64,000 bases of DNA from Pseudomonas sp. MM223 (lineage in GTDB: Bacteria; Pseudomonadota; Gammaproteobacteria; Pseudomonadales; Pseudomonadaceae): contig OX352322.1 of the NCBI GenBank assembly GCA_947090765.1, positions 5,253,501-5,317,500 on the forward strand, in the 5' to 3' direction. Of this stretch, positions 29,641 to 39,823 are shown one piece after another. The position numbers and the translations under genes are program-made. Under the pieces are notes generated by a model. That model saw only the letters and a program-made list of their open reading frames with translations, did not search any database and had not been told where the DNA came from. The first letter of the stretch is position 1, and every line of letters begins with the position of its first letter.

Positions 29641-30102
29641 ATGAACCACAACGACGTCCTGCGCAGCCTGCGCTACATGCTTAAGGTGAACGACGCCAAG
29701 ATGGCCGAGATCATCGGGCTTTCCGGCCTCGAAGTGCACCCCCTGGTATTGGCCACCTACCTGAAGAAGGAAGAAGAGGAAGGCTTCGTCCGTTGCCCTG
29801 ATCGGGTGATGGCGCACTTCCTTGATGGCCTGGTGATCCACCGCCGCGGCAAGGACGACAGCCGCCCGCCGCAGCCGGTCGAGCTGCCAGTCACCAACAA
29901 CCTCATCCTCAAGAAGCTGCGGGTGGCCTTCGAACTCAAGGAAGACGACCTGCACGCGATCCTCAAGTCGGTCAACTTCCCGGTCAGCAAGCCTGAACTT
30001 AGCGCGCTGTTCCGCAAGGCCGGCCACGAGAACTATCGCCCATGCGGCGACCAGTTGCTGCGCAACTTCCTCAAAGGCCTGACCCAGCGCGTGCGCGGCT
30101 GA
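29641..30102 (+). CDS. YehS/DUF1456 family protein
   Basis: 153 residues made of two homologous DUF1456 units of about 70 residues: the first around NDVLRSLRYMLKVNDAKMAEI, the second around NLILKKLRVAFELKEDDLHAI. Each unit ends with a phenylalanine-leucine rich helix (MAHFLDGLVI; LLRNFLKGLT). Cytosolic, helical, function unknown. Its stop is immediately followed by the trmO start. Confidence 0.88.
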   Translation: MNHNDVLRSLRYMLKVNDAKMAEIIGLSGLEVHPLVLATYLKKEEEEGFVRCPDRVMAHFLDGLVIHRRGKDDSRPPQPVELPVTNNLILKKLRVAFELKEDDLHAILKSVNFPVSKPELSALFRKAGHENYRPCGDQLLRNFLKGLTQRVRG

Positions 30103-30108
30103 GTGGCC

Positions 30109-30801
30109 ATGCAACATACGGTCGCCCCGGTCGGCATAGTCCGCTCCTGCTTCAAGGAAAAATTTGCCATCCCGCGCCAGCCCCAACTGGCGCCTGCGGC
30201 GCGCGGCGTGCTCGAACTGCTGCCACCGTTCGACCAAGGTGATGCGGTCGAGGGCCTGGAGCAGGTCAGCCATGTCTGGCTGCTGTTCCTGTTCCACCAG
30301 GCACTGGAGGACAAGCCGCGCCTGAAAGTGCGGCCACCGCGCTTGGGCGGCAACAAAAGCATGGGGGTGTTCGCCACCCGTGCCACCCACCGGCCAAACG
30401 GTATCGGCCAGTCGGTGGTACGCCTGGAGGGTGTGGAGCCTGGGCGCCTGTTGCTGTCCGGGATCGACCTGCTCGACGGCACGCCGGTACTGGACATCAA
30501 GCCCTATGTGCCCTATGCCGACAGCATTGCAGGCGCCAGCAACCAGATGGCCAGCGAAGCGCCCGCCGCAATTGCCGTGCAGTGGGGCGACAACGCCCTG
30601 CCCCAGGCCCGCGAGCATGCGCTGCGCCTGGGTGAGCCACTGGTAGAACTGATTGAACAATGCCTGGCGCAAGACCCGCGACCGGCCTACCAGGTACCAC
30701 CGGCCGAGCGGGTGTACGGGGTGAAGTTCTGGGATGTGCAAGTAAGGTGGCATTACCCGCAGCCGGATATGATCCGGGTGTTGGAGGTGGTGCTGGCCTG
30801 A
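30109..30801 (+). CDS. trmO: tRNA m6t6A37 methyltransferase TrmO (TsaA)
   Basis: About 230 residues. The N-terminal TsaA/UPF0066 beta-barrel has PVGIVRSCFKEKFAIPRQP, HVWLLFLFH and the SAM-binding region FATRATHRPNGIGQSVVRL, followed by LDGTPVLDIKPYVPYADS. TrmO methylates N6 of threonylcarbamoyl-adenosine at position 37 of ANN-decoding tRNAs. GTG at 30103, directly after the yehS stop, is an alternative start. Confidence 0.9.
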   Translation: MQHTVAPVGIVRSCFKEKFAIPRQPQLAPAARGVLELLPPFDQGDAVEGLEQVSHVWLLFLFHQALEDKPRLKVRPPRLGGNKSMGVFATRATHRPNGIGQSVVRLEGVEPGRLLLSGIDLLDGTPVLDIKPYVPYADSIAGASNQMASEAPAAIAVQWGDNALPQAREHALRLGEPLVELIEQCLAQDPRPAYQVPPAERVYGVKFWDVQVRWHYPQPDMIRVLEVVLA

Positions 30802-30818
30802 GTTCAGGCGTGCGCGTC

Positions 30819-30935
30819 TGTGGGAGCGGCCTTGCGTCGCGAAAGGGCCGCGCAGCGGACCCAGGATCTCAGTCATCCTGCAAATTTGCCGGGGCTGCTG
30901 CGCAGCCCTTTCGCGACGCAAGGCCGCTCCCACAA
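30819..30935. repeat. REP pair (inverted), GGAGCGGCCTTG subfamily
   Basis: Outer arms TGTGGGAGCGGCCTTGCGTC and its complement enclose inner stems GGGCCGCGCAGCG / GGGGCTGCTGCGCAGCCC. It lies between convergent trmO and dctA. Confidence 0.9.
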
Positions 30936-30960
30936 GGGTCCGCTTAACGAGCAGGTATGA

Positions 30961-32330
<1,370 letters not shown>

Positions 32331-32460
32331 TCAATTTCCTCAAGTGTGCCGGTTCACCCTTCCCAGGGTGATGGGGCACCTGAATCGCTAACCCTCCTGC
32401 ACTTGGAGGGATTTGTCGTTGTGTTCGAGCTGCCTGGGCAGGCCTCTGCCAAGACCAATA

Positions 32461-32475
32461 GCAAGGGTGGTGCCA
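32461..32475 (-). promoter_or_regulatory. Sigma-54 (-24/-12) promoter of dctA
   Basis: TGGCAC-N5-TTGC with the invariant GG and GC elements in correct spacing (TGGCACCACCCTTGC on the minus strand). Transcription would start about 120 bp before the dctA ATG. Fits known RpoN/DctBD control of dctA. Confidence 0.88.
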
Positions 32476-32554
32476 AAATGCCCACGAAGGGTGCAAGGGC
32501 CGTATTTGCTAGGGATAAATGCCCAACGACAGGGCGATTTGCCTGAGAAAGGCT

Positions 32555-32568
32555 GGCGGATTTCCGCC
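32555..32568. promoter_or_regulatory. Enhancer-like palindrome 1 for dctA
   Basis: GGCGGATTTCCGCC, perfect 6-bp arms, about 86 bp upstream of the -24 element. Candidate binding site for a DctD-type activator. Confidence 0.65.
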
Positions 32569-32595
32569 CGGTGGCGGGATTTGTACAGGGGTGTT

Positions 32596-32609
32596 GGCGG
32601 GAATCCGCC
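32596..32609. promoter_or_regulatory. Enhancer-like palindrome 2 for dctA
   Basis: GGCGGGAATCCGCC, near-identical to palindrome 1 and centred 41 bp (about four helical turns) further upstream. Candidate second DctD-type site. Confidence 0.65.
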
Positions 32610-32655
32610 CATCGCGTTTGCCTGTACTGGCCTCTTCGCGGGTAAGACCAGCACA

Positions 32656-34002
32656 TTAATCCAGGTGGAAGGTGATCCTGAACGCAGCCCCGCCCAAGGG
32701 AGAATCCCCCAGGCTTAGCTCGGCGTCATAGCTGTCGACGATATCCTTGACCACCGCCAGCCCGATGCCCTGCCCCGGGTGCTGGCTGTCCAGCCGCTCG
32801 CCACGCTCCAGAATGCGCTCGCGCTGATCAGCCGGTACCCCCGGCCCATCGTCTTCGATGCACAAGGTCAACTGCCCGGGTGCCTGCTCCAGGCTCACTC
32901 GCACCTGGCCCAGGCTCAGGCGGTAGGCGTTTTCCAGCAGGTTGCCGAGCATTTCCAGCAAGGCTCCCTGCTCCATCGGCACTTGCGCCGCATCGGGCAG
33001 CTCCAGGGCCACATGCACCTGCTTGTCTCGGTACACCTTGGCTAAAGTGCTGCACAGGCTGTCCAGCAACGGCCGCAGCCTCACGCTGTGGCGTACCAGG
33101 CCGCTCTTGCGCAGACTGGCGCGTTGCAGCTGGTAGTCGATCTGCTGGCTCATGCGCTCGATCTGGCTTTGTAGCACCCGCGCCTGCTCGCGCTCACCGC
33201 TACGCTGCTGCAGGCTTTCGCCCACCCCTTGCAGCACCGCCAGTGGCGTTTTCAGGCTGTGCGCCAGGTCATCGAGCGAATCGCGGTAGCGTGTGCGCTG
33301 CTCACGCTCACTGCGCAACAGGCGGTTGAGCGAGCGGGTCAGACGCAGCAACTCGCGAGGGTGCTCGCCGCTCAGGCCATCGCGCGCACCCGACTCCACT
33401 TCATCCAGCTCGTGGCTGAGCCGGCGCAACGAGCGCAGGCCCCAGGTCAGGCCAGCCCATAGCAGCACCATCAACGCCAGCAAGGCAGCACCGAAGCCAA
33501 GATAGAGTTTTTCCCGCAGGCCATTGAGGGTGGCCTTGTATTCGCTCACTGGCTGCAGGGCGACAATGCTGTAGGCGGCGCTCTGGCCACCCAACAACTT
33601 GATCTCGACGTCGTACACGAAGAACTCTTCGCCATCGGCCTGATGAATGCGCGCGAACTCGTTGCCACGCCCGTCATAGCGTGGGCGGTAGTTGATGTGC
33701 CGGTCCGCGGTGGCCCTTGATTGCCAGACCAGGTTGCCGTCGCGATCGAATATGTAGCCGAGCAGGCCGGTATACGGCAGGTTGTAACGCTCGTCCGGCA
33801 GCAGTGTCGGCATCTGCAACTGGCCATGCTCGATGCGCGCGGCAGAAATCAACGTGGTCACATCCGAAGCCAGGCGCTGCTCGATCGATTCCTGAAGGGC
33901 CAGGCTGAACGCCTTCTGCAAGGCTGGCAGCAGCGCCAGCATGAACAGCAGTGCCAGGACTGCGGCGGCCAGCATCAGGCGTACCCGCAGCGAGCGGATC
34001 AT
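32656..34002 (-). CDS. phoQ: Sensor histidine kinase PhoQ
   Basis: 448 residues. TM1 (about 9-31) and TM2 (about 168-190) flank an acidic periplasmic sensor domain typical of Mg2+/cationic-peptide sensing. Then a HAMP-like linker, H-box DDLAHSLKTPLAVL (phospho-His about residue 250), N-box LGNLLENAYR, G-box IEDDGPGVP and GQGIGLAVVKDIV. Overlaps phoP by 4 bp. It follows phoP and oprH on the minus strand, the P. aeruginosa operon order. Confidence 0.94.
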   Translation of the reverse strand: MIRSLRVRLMLAAAVLALLFMLALLPALQKAFSLALQESIEQRLASDVTTLISAARIEHGQLQMPTLLPDERYNLPYTGLLGYIFDRDGNLVWQSRATADRHINYRPRYDGRGNEFARIHQADGEEFFVYDVEIKLLGGQSAAYSIVALQPVSEYKATLNGLREKLYLGFGAALLALMVLLWAGLTWGLRSLRRLSHELDEVESGARDGLSGEHPRELLRLTRSLNRLLRSEREQRTRYRDSLDDLAHSLKTPLAVLQGVGESLQQRSGEREQARVLQSQIERMSQQIDYQLQRASLRKSGLVRHSVRLRPLLDSLCSTLAKVYRDKQVHVALELPDAAQVPMEQGALLEMLGNLLENAYRLSLGQVRVSLEQAPGQLTLCIEDDGPGVPADQRERILERGERLDSQHPGQGIGLAVVKDIVDSYDAELSLGDSPLGGAAFRITFHLD

Positions 34003-34676
34003 CGGCAGCGCTCGGTGAACAGATAGCCCAGGCCGCGCACGGTGTCGATGGGTTTGAAGCCGTGCTCGCCCTCAAGCTTGCGGCGCAGGCGGCCGACCAG
34101 CACTTCGATGACATTGGGGTCGCGCTCCTCATCCCCCGGGTACAGCTGCTCCATCAGGCGGTCCTTGGCCACCACTTGTTGATGATGGCGCATGAGGTAT
34201 TCAAGAATGCGGTATTCGTAGGCGGTCAGCGCCAGGGGCTGATCGTCGAGGGTGGCCTGCTTGCGGTTGAGGTCGAGTACCAAGGGGCCTGCGGCGATGG
34301 TCGACTGGGTGAAGCCGCTGGAGCGGCGCAGCAGTGCATTCAGCCGCGCTTCAAGTTCTTCGAACTGGAACGGTTTGACCAGGTAGTCGTCAGCACCGGC
34401 GGCCAGGCCCTCGACCTTGTCCTGCCAGTTGCCGCGGGCGGTGAGGATGAGAATGGGGAAGGTCTTGTCCTGGCTGCGCAGGCGCGTGATCAGTTCCAGG
34501 CCACTGATGCCGGGCAGGCCCAGGTCGATGATGGCCAGGTCGAAGTGATACTGCCCGGCCTGGTACAGCGCCTCCTCGGCATCGGCGACCGCCTCGACCA
34601 CATGGCCGCTTTCGCCCAGGCGGGTGTAGAGGTGATGGCGAAGCAGGGCTTCGTCCTCGACCACCAGCAGTTTCAT
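33999..34676 (-). CDS. phoP: Response regulator PhoP
   Basis: 225 residues, OmpR/PhoB class. The receiver domain has the acidic pair (VVEDE), phospho-acceptor Asp in LAIIDLGLPG (about residue 51), switch Thr in ILTARG and Lys in YLVKPF. The C-terminal winged helix includes TAYEYRILEYLM and NVIEVLVGRLRRKL. Partner PhoQ overlaps its stop. Upstream lies oprH, whose promoter carries the PhoP-box array. Confidence 0.95.
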   Translation of the reverse strand: MKLLVVEDEALLRHHLYTRLGESGHVVEAVADAEEALYQAGQYHFDLAIIDLGLPGISGLELITRLRSQDKTFPILILTARGNWQDKVEGLAAGADDYLVKPFQFEELEARLNALLRRSSGFTQSTIAAGPLVLDLNRKQATLDDQPLALTAYEYRILEYLMRHHQQVVAKDRLMEQLYPGDEERDPNVIEVLVGRLRRKLEGEHGFKPIDTVRGLGYLFTERCR

Positions 34677-34700
34677 GTGCAGCTCCTTAATGTGTATTGC

Positions 34701-34790
34701 CTGTACCGGCCTCTTCGCAGCACAAGGCTGCTCCTACAGGAATATCACTCCCTGTAGGAGCAGCCTTGTGCTGCGAAGAGGCCGGTACAG
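34701..34790. repeat. REP pair (inverted), CTTCGCAGCACAAGG subfamily
   Basis: Arms CCTGTACCGGCCTCTTCGCA and its complement enclose CTCCTACAGG / CCTGTAGGAG. It lies inside the oprH-phoP transcription unit, so it may set the ratio of oprH to phoPQ mRNA. Confidence 0.9.
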
Positions 34791-34808
34791 GATAACGCGG
34801 CTTGCCGG

Positions 34809-35414
34809 TCAGAACTTGTAGCTTGCTGCCAGATAGGTCTGTGCACTGCTGGTCAGACGCAGGGTACCGTCCTTCGGCCCGCCATGCGCGCCCACTTCGG
34901 TCGCGGCATTGGTGCGCAGGTAACGGTAGCCCAGCTCAACCGAGGCCTTGTCGGTAATGTCCTGGATCACGCCGGCCTGCAAGCCGTAGGCATAACCGTA
35001 GTCGGTATCCCGGCTGGCGCCTGGCGAGTCCTGGGTGAGCTTGGTCATGCCCAGGCTGCCACCACCGAACAGTTTGGTGGTGTCACCCACCGGCAAGAAC
35101 AGGTCGTAGCTGCCCAACAGGTTTTCCTGGCGCAACTTCAGGCCGCTGTGGTCACCCGAAACGTTGTCATAGGTCATGTAGTAACGACCTTGGTCATTGA
35201 TCTTGCCCACGCGAACACCCCAGGTGTCGTCTTTGCCGATGATGCCATCGGCGTTGAGCTGGTCGGTGTTGCGCTGCAGCAGGCCAGACTTGCGAACCTT
35301 GTCGCTGGTCTGGCCGTAGGTCAGGCTGGCGAAGTTGTCGTCGGCGGCCTGGGCAGTGGTGATGCCAGCGGCACAGACGGCCATGGCGGCAAGCAGGGTG
35401 TTGAAGGTTTTCAT
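34809..35414 (-). CDS. oprH: Outer-membrane protein OprH
   Basis: 201 residues: signal peptide MKTFNTLLAAMAVCAAGITTAQA, then a small beta-barrel with alternating strands (ASLTYGQTSDKV, YYMTYDNVS, ASVELGYRYLRTN) ending TYLAASYKF with the terminal Phe. In P. aeruginosa OprH is an 8-stranded barrel that binds LPS under Mg2+ limitation. I chose ATG 35412-35414 with the signal peptide; longer readings lack support. The promoter region has four PhoP half-sites. Confidence 0.93.
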   Translation of the reverse strand: MKTFNTLLAAMAVCAAGITTAQAADDNFASLTYGQTSDKVRKSGLLQRNTDQLNADGIIGKDDTWGVRVGKINDQGRYYMTYDNVSGDHSGLKLRQENLLGSYDLFLPVGDTTKLFGGGSLGMTKLTQDSPGASRDTDYGYAYGLQAGVIQDITDKASVELGYRYLRTNAATEVGAHGGPKDGTLRLTSSAQTYLAASYKF

Positions 35415-35474
35415 GGCTGGATACTCCAGTTGGGTGCGCTGTTTCGGTCTGGAAGCTAGAGTAAGGAGGGCACC

Positions 35475-35513
35475 CTGAACCGCGACTGAACCCTGGCTGA
35501 ACCCCGGCTGAAC
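35475..35513 (-). promoter_or_regulatory. Four-unit PhoP box array
   Basis: On the minus strand GTTCAG occurs four times with exact 11-bp periodicity (plus-strand CTGAAC at 35475, 35486, 35497 and 35508). This is the direct-repeat PhoP box (hexamer-N5-hexamer) doubled. A -10-like TACTCT follows 11 bp after the last hexamer in the oprH direction. Confidence 0.88.
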
Positions 35514-35543
35514 GAACTGTCTGCAAGACAAGGAGTAGTAAAT

Positions 35544-36335
35544 ATGCGTGCCCTGCTGGCCCTGACCCTGATGTGCAGCGCCGCCCTCGCCCAAGCGGCA
35601 GTAGTGACCCGCGAGATCCCCTACCAGGACGACGACGGCAACCGCCTAGTCGGCTACTACGCCTACGACGATGCGCTGGACGACAAACGCCCAGGCATCG
35701 TCGTGGTGCATGAATGGTGGGGCCTGAACGACTATGCCAAGCGCCGTGCACGAGATCTTGCGGCCCTGGGCTACAAAGCGCTGGCCATCGACATGTACGG
35801 CGATGGCAAGCACACCGAGCATCCGCAGGATGCCCAGGCATTCATGACCGAAGCGATGAAGGACCCGGCCGCGGCAGCAGCGCGCTTCGACGCGGGCCTG
35901 GAGTTGCTGAAAAAGCAGCCGAAAGTCAACAAGCATCAACTGGGTGCCGTGGGCTACTGCTTTGGTGGCAAAGTGGTGCTCGATGCCGCACGCAGGGGCG
36001 AGAAACTGGACGGCGTGGTGAGCTTCCATGGCGCGCTGGCCACCCAGACGCCGGCCAGGCCTGGCGTGGTGCGGGCCGATATCCTGGTCGAACATGGCGC
36101 GGCGGACAGCATGGTCACCCAGCAGCAGGTGGACGCGTTCAAGGCGGAAATGGATGCGGCCAAGGTCAACTACCAGTTCGTCAGTATTGAGGGCGCCAAG
36201 CATGGATTCACCAACCCGGATGCTGACCGCTTGAGCCATGGCGAGCATGGCGGGCCGGACATTGGCTATAACAAGGCGGCGGACGAGAGCTCCTGGGCGG
36301 ATATGCAGGCGTTCTTCAAGAAGGTGTTCAAGTAA
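35544..36335 (+). CDS. Secreted dienelactone hydrolase family protein
   Basis: 263 residues with a signal peptide (MRALLALTLMCSAALAQA). Alpha/beta-hydrolase fold with the catalytic triad of the DLH family: Cys in the nucleophile elbow GYCFGG (about residue 138), Asp in HGAADSMV, His in GAKHGFTNP. The N-terminal HEWWGLNDY motif is the family signature. Substrate unknown; export to the periplasm argues against a role in chlorocatechol degradation. Divergent from oprH; AAGGAG lies 8 bp before the ATG. Confidence 0.9.
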   Translation: MRALLALTLMCSAALAQAAVVTREIPYQDDDGNRLVGYYAYDDALDDKRPGIVVVHEWWGLNDYAKRRARDLAALGYKALAIDMYGDGKHTEHPQDAQAFMTEAMKDPAAAAARFDAGLELLKKQPKVNKHQLGAVGYCFGGKVVLDAARRGEKLDGVVSFHGALATQTPARPGVVRADILVEHGAADSMVTQQQVDAFKAEMDAAKVNYQFVSIEGAKHGFTNPDADRLSHGEHGGPDIGYNKAADESSWADMQAFFKKVFK

Positions 36336-36400
36336 AGATCGCATGGGCCGCTGTGCGGCCCATCTCCCACACAGCCACAACGGCTGGCACAATACCCGCC

Positions 36401-37101
36401 ATGAACAGATTGCCTTCCTGCTGTGCCCCGCTCCAGCACCACTGGCCCCTGCCCCGCCCGCTGCCCGGCGCAGTGCTGGTCAGCTGCGCCTTCGACCCTG
36501 CCCACCTGGCACCCGACGACTTCCAGCGCGCCGGCGTCGTACCCAGCGCCAGCCTGCAACGCTCGGTGGCCAAGCGCCAGGCCGAGTACCTGGCCGGGCG
36601 CGTATGCGCGCGCGCCGCGTTGCAGCGCCTGGACGGCCGCGACTACGTGCCGGGCACCCATGAGGACCGCTCGCCGATCTGGCCGGCGGGCATTCACGGC
36701 TCGATCACTCACGGCAAGGGCTGGGCTGCCGCCGTGGTCGCCGCCGAGGGCAGTTGCCAGGGCCTGGGCCTGGATCAGGAAGCCTTGCTGGATGACGAAC
36801 GCGCCGAGCGGCTGATGGCAGAAATCCTCACCCCCCCGAACTCGAACGCCTGGACCGTCGCCAGCTTGGCCTGACGGTAACCCTGACCTTCTCGCTGAAG
36901 GAAAGCCTGTTCAAGACCCTCTACCCGCTGACCCGCCAGCGCTTCTATTTCGAACACGCCGAAGTGCTGGGCTGGTCCAGCGAAGGCCTGGCCCGCCTGC
37001 GCCTGCTCACCGACCTGTCGCCGCAGTGGTGCCATGGCACTGAGCTGCAAGGCCAGTTCTGCCTGCAGGACGGCCATCTGCTCAGCCTGGTCAGCGTCTG
37101 A
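36401..37101 (+). CDS. pcpS: Phosphopantetheinyl transferase PcpS, frame broken near 36834
   Basis: About 233 residues when joined. Sfp/EntD-type enzyme that primes acyl, peptidyl and aryl carrier proteins. Motifs seen: GSITHGKGWAAA, the Mg-binding GLGLDQE, and in the second frame FSLKESLFKTLYP (the Lys-Glu-x3-Lys helix). The switch is at a seven-C run (36831-36837); one added C gives continuous ILTPPELERLDRRQLG. In P. aeruginosa PcpS is the sole, essential transferase for fatty-acid ACP, so a real null is unlikely. Start ATG 36401. Confidence 0.88.
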
Positions 37102-37104
37102 CCT

Positions 37105-38712
37105 TTACAAGGGTGCCTGCTGCCGTGGCCAGTTCAGGCTGAAACAGGCGCCTCCCAGCGCTTCGCTGCGCCCCACCGTCGCCCGACCCGTGTGCCAGTA
37201 GATGATTCGCCGCACGATCGACAGGCCCAGGCCGTGCCCACCCGAAGCACGGGTGCGGCTGTCATCCAGGCGGGTGAACGGGGTGAAGATGCGGTCCCAG
37301 AAGCCTTCGGGGATCCCCGGGCCGTCATCTTCCACATCAATGCGGCACCGCTGCTGCCCCAGCTGGTAGCTGACGCGTACCTCGGCCCCGGCATGGCGCA
37401 TGGCGTTGCTGACCAGGTTCTGCAGCGCCCGGTGCAAGTAGCGCGGCTCGGCCTCGACCCAGGCCCCGTCAGCATCCGCGCCCTGGCAGACACCACGCAC
37501 CACCCGCACCTCGGCACGCAACGGTGCCAGCTCTTCGATCACCCGCGAAAGCAAGGCGTCCAGGTCGACCCGCTGGAACTTCAAGGCTGGCGCGCCTTGC
37601 TCCAGGCGGGCGTAGGTCAGCATTTCGTCGACCAGCTTGTCGAGGTCCTGGATATCCCCGTCCATGCCGGCCAGGTGCTTGGCCCGTGCCTGTTCGGTGG
37701 TGGCACTTTCGATCATCTCCAAACCAAAGCGCAGGCGCGCAACGGGGGTGCGCAACTCGTGGGACACCGCCCGCACCAGCTCGCGCTGCATGCTCAGCGA
37801 GCGCTGCAAGTGCTCGGCCATGCCGTTGAAGGCAGCGGCCAGGCGCCCTACCGAGTCGGCGCCGCCAGCGGGCACGCGGGTGTCCAGGCTGCCCTGGGCG
37901 ATGCGCGTGGCAGCAATCTCCAACCCAGACACACGGCGCTCCAGCTGGCGCACCAGCAAGTAGACCACCAGGCCGATCAGGCACAGGCCCAAAAAGGTAA
38001 TCAGGATCAGCAACTGCGGCGGATACGGGTTGAGCTGGTACAACGGGCCGATTTCCAGCACCCAGGGCGAGCCTGCCAGCCCGGCAAACACCCGGATCGA
38101 GTCACCATCCTTGCCCAGCGCCATGACCGTGTCGCCCTCCTCGACCCGGCGCCGCTGGTCATCGTCCAGGCTTACCCGCTCGATGCGCTGCAGGGCGACG
38201 CCAAAGCCAAAGCCCTTTTCCTGCTTGATCTGGGCCAGCCGCTGCTGCTGCTCGGTGATCGGGTAGCGCACCAGTTCATCGGCCAACAGATACAGCGTGG
38301 CCCGCGCCAGTTGCTCGCTTATCTGTTTGATCTGCGCCACCAGCATCAGGTCTTCCTGGCCGACCTTGCGCAGCACTTGCGCCGCATGCGGGCCGGTCTT
38401 TTCGACCACCACCAGGCCGCGGTACAGGCGTGCCCGCTGGCCCCCGTCGAGGCTGCGCGCAGTCATCGGTTGCAGCGCCAGCGGCACACCGAGCAGTCGC
38501 TCCCATATCAGCAGCGAGCGCTTGCGTTCGGTAGCATTCTGCTGTGCCAGGTTGTCAGCCATCAGGCTGAAGGTGCCCTGGGCCAAGCCCTCGCGGTGCT
38601 GGGCGGCGCGTACCTCATTGACCAGGTGCAGGCTGAGCACGCCGAGCAGGGCCACCAGCACCAGCACAGCCAGCATTCCGCCGTAGACGCGCAGAAATAT
38701 CGAGTTGTTCAT
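37105..38712 (-). CDS. Sensor histidine kinase, RstB-like
   Basis: 535 residues: TM1 (about 8-28), a long periplasmic region to about 233, TM2 (PPQLLILITFLGLCLIGLVV), HAMP domain (ETAATRIAQGSLDTRV-like), H-box RAVSHELRTPVARLRF, N-box NLVSNAMRHAG, G-box DVEDDGPGIP and GGHGLGLSIVRRI. Overlaps the upstream regulator gene by 4 bp, forming a two-component operon. RstB similarity is by architecture; stimulus unknown. Confidence 0.88.
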   Translation of the reverse strand: MNNSIFLRVYGGMLAVLVLVALLGVLSLHLVNEVRAAQHREGLAQGTFSLMADNLAQQNATERKRSLLIWERLLGVPLALQPMTARSLDGGQRARLYRGLVVVEKTGPHAAQVLRKVGQEDLMLVAQIKQISEQLARATLYLLADELVRYPITEQQQRLAQIKQEKGFGFGVALQRIERVSLDDDQRRRVEEGDTVMALGKDGDSIRVFAGLAGSPWVLEIGPLYQLNPYPPQLLILITFLGLCLIGLVVYLLVRQLERRVSGLEIAATRIAQGSLDTRVPAGGADSVGRLAAAFNGMAEHLQRSLSMQRELVRAVSHELRTPVARLRFGLEMIESATTEQARAKHLAGMDGDIQDLDKLVDEMLTYARLEQGAPALKFQRVDLDALLSRVIEELAPLRAEVRVVRGVCQGADADGAWVEAEPRYLHRALQNLVSNAMRHAGAEVRVSYQLGQQRCRIDVEDDGPGIPEGFWDRIFTPFTRLDDSRTRASGGHGLGLSIVRRIIYWHTGRATVGRSEALGGACFSLNWPRQQAPL

Positions 38713-39407
38713 GGCGCTTCGCCAACAAACAGGTAGCCCTTGCTGCGCAGGGTCTTGATCAGCCGTGGCTGAAGCGGGTCATCGCCGATCTTGGGGCGGA
38801 TTTTCGAGATGCGGATATCGATGGAGCGGTCCTGGCCGTCGTAACCCACGCCACGCAGCGCGGTGAAGATCTGCTCGCGCGTCAGTACCCGGCCGGCATT
38901 GCTGGCCAGCAGCCAGAGCAGGTCGAATTCGGCGCCGGTCAGTTCGATCAACTGTTCGCCCAGGCGCGCCTCACGCAACCGATTATCGATACGCAGGGCG
39001 CCGAAGGCCAGGTCCTGGCGCTTGCTGTCCACGGTGTCGCTGCGGCGCAGCAGGGCCTGGATGCGCGCCAGCAGCAGGCGTGGGCGTACCGGTTTGCAGA
39101 CATAATCGTCGGCCCCCAGGTCCAGGCCCTGGACCTGGTCGAGTTCGTCGCTGCGAGCGGTGAGCATGAGGATCGGCCCGAGGTACTGGCTGCGCACCCG
39201 GCGGCAGATGCTAAGGCCGTCCTCGCCGGGCAGCATGAGGTCGAGGATGACCAGGTCGGGCTGGCTGTCGACGATGCGCCGTGCGGCACGGGCGCCATCG
39301 CCCTCCACCGCGACCTCGAAGCCGTTGGCCTGCAGGTACTCGGCGGTGAGCTCGGCCAGGCGCTGGTCGTCTTCGACAATGAGGATGCGGGGTGTGGGGT
39401 GGTCCAT
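38709..39407 (-). CDS. OmpR-family response regulator, RstA-like
   Basis: 232 residues. Receiver domain with acidic pocket (VEDDQ), phospho-Asp in LVILDLMLPGEDG (about residue 54) and Lys in DYVCKPV; C-terminal winged helix with TGAEFDLLWLLASN and RSIDIRISKIRPKI. ATG 39405-39407 gives a normal receiver start; an upstream extension runs into a REP element and is rejected. Coupled to its kinase. Confidence 0.92.
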   Translation of the reverse strand: MDHPTPRILIVEDDQRLAELTAEYLQANGFEVAVEGDGARAARRIVDSQPDLVILDLMLPGEDGLSICRRVRSQYLGPILMLTARSDELDQVQGLDLGADDYVCKPVRPRLLLARIQALLRRSDTVDSKRQDLAFGALRIDNRLREARLGEQLIELTGAEFDLLWLLASNAGRVLTREQIFTALRGVGYDGQDRSIDIRISKIRPKIGDDPLQPRLIKTLRSKGYLFVGEAP

Positions 39408-39436
39408 GGCCTCTGCCTTTGCTTGTTGTTTTTTGT

Positions 39437-39534
39437 TGCCTGTACCGGCCTCTTCGCAGCACAAGGCTGCTCCTACAGGATACGGCACTCTACTGGGGGA
39501 GCAGCCTTGTGCTGCGAAGAGGCCAGTGCAGGCA
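39437..39534. repeat. REP pair (inverted), CTTCGCAGCACAAGG subfamily
   Basis: Same subfamily as 34701-34790: arms CCTGTACCGGCCTCTTCGCA and near-complement, with mismatches in the outer right arm (GGCCAGTGCAGG). Lies upstream of the regulator gene. Confidence 0.9.
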
Positions 39535-39756
39535 ACATAACCCTTTAACCAAAAGGCAACATCCCCTCTGGATAATCAGTGCCACCCTCGGCGCTGCCAA
39601 CTCGACCGCAGCCCCCTCGACTGAACCGTTTTTTGTGATAGGGTTCGCGCCCGAAAAAAACTGCCCTGGGGCAGCAAGGCGCAGAAAAATACTGCAAACC
39701 ACTTGGCACAAGGCCTACAGCGAATACCCACCATTCACACACAAAGTACACACACG

Positions 39757-39765
39757 TTATCCACA
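39757..39765 (+). promoter_or_regulatory. DnaA box upstream of nrdA
   Basis: TTATCCACA, a perfect consensus DnaA box, 28 bp before the first NrdR box. DnaA is known to control nrdAB in enterobacteria and nrdA in P. aeruginosa. Confidence 0.75.
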
Positions 39766-39792
39766 GGCGCTCGCCTTGCAAAGCCCCCAATA

Positions 39793-39808
39793 CCGCATTA
39801 TCTTGTAT
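39793..39808. promoter_or_regulatory. NrdR box 1 of nrdA
   Basis: CCGCATTATCTTGTAT, about 12/16 to the consensus ACACWATATATWGTGT; weak alone, but its spacing of exactly 31 bp to box 2 is diagnostic. Confidence 0.68.
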
Positions 39809-39823
39809 CCCGAACGCAGCGAA

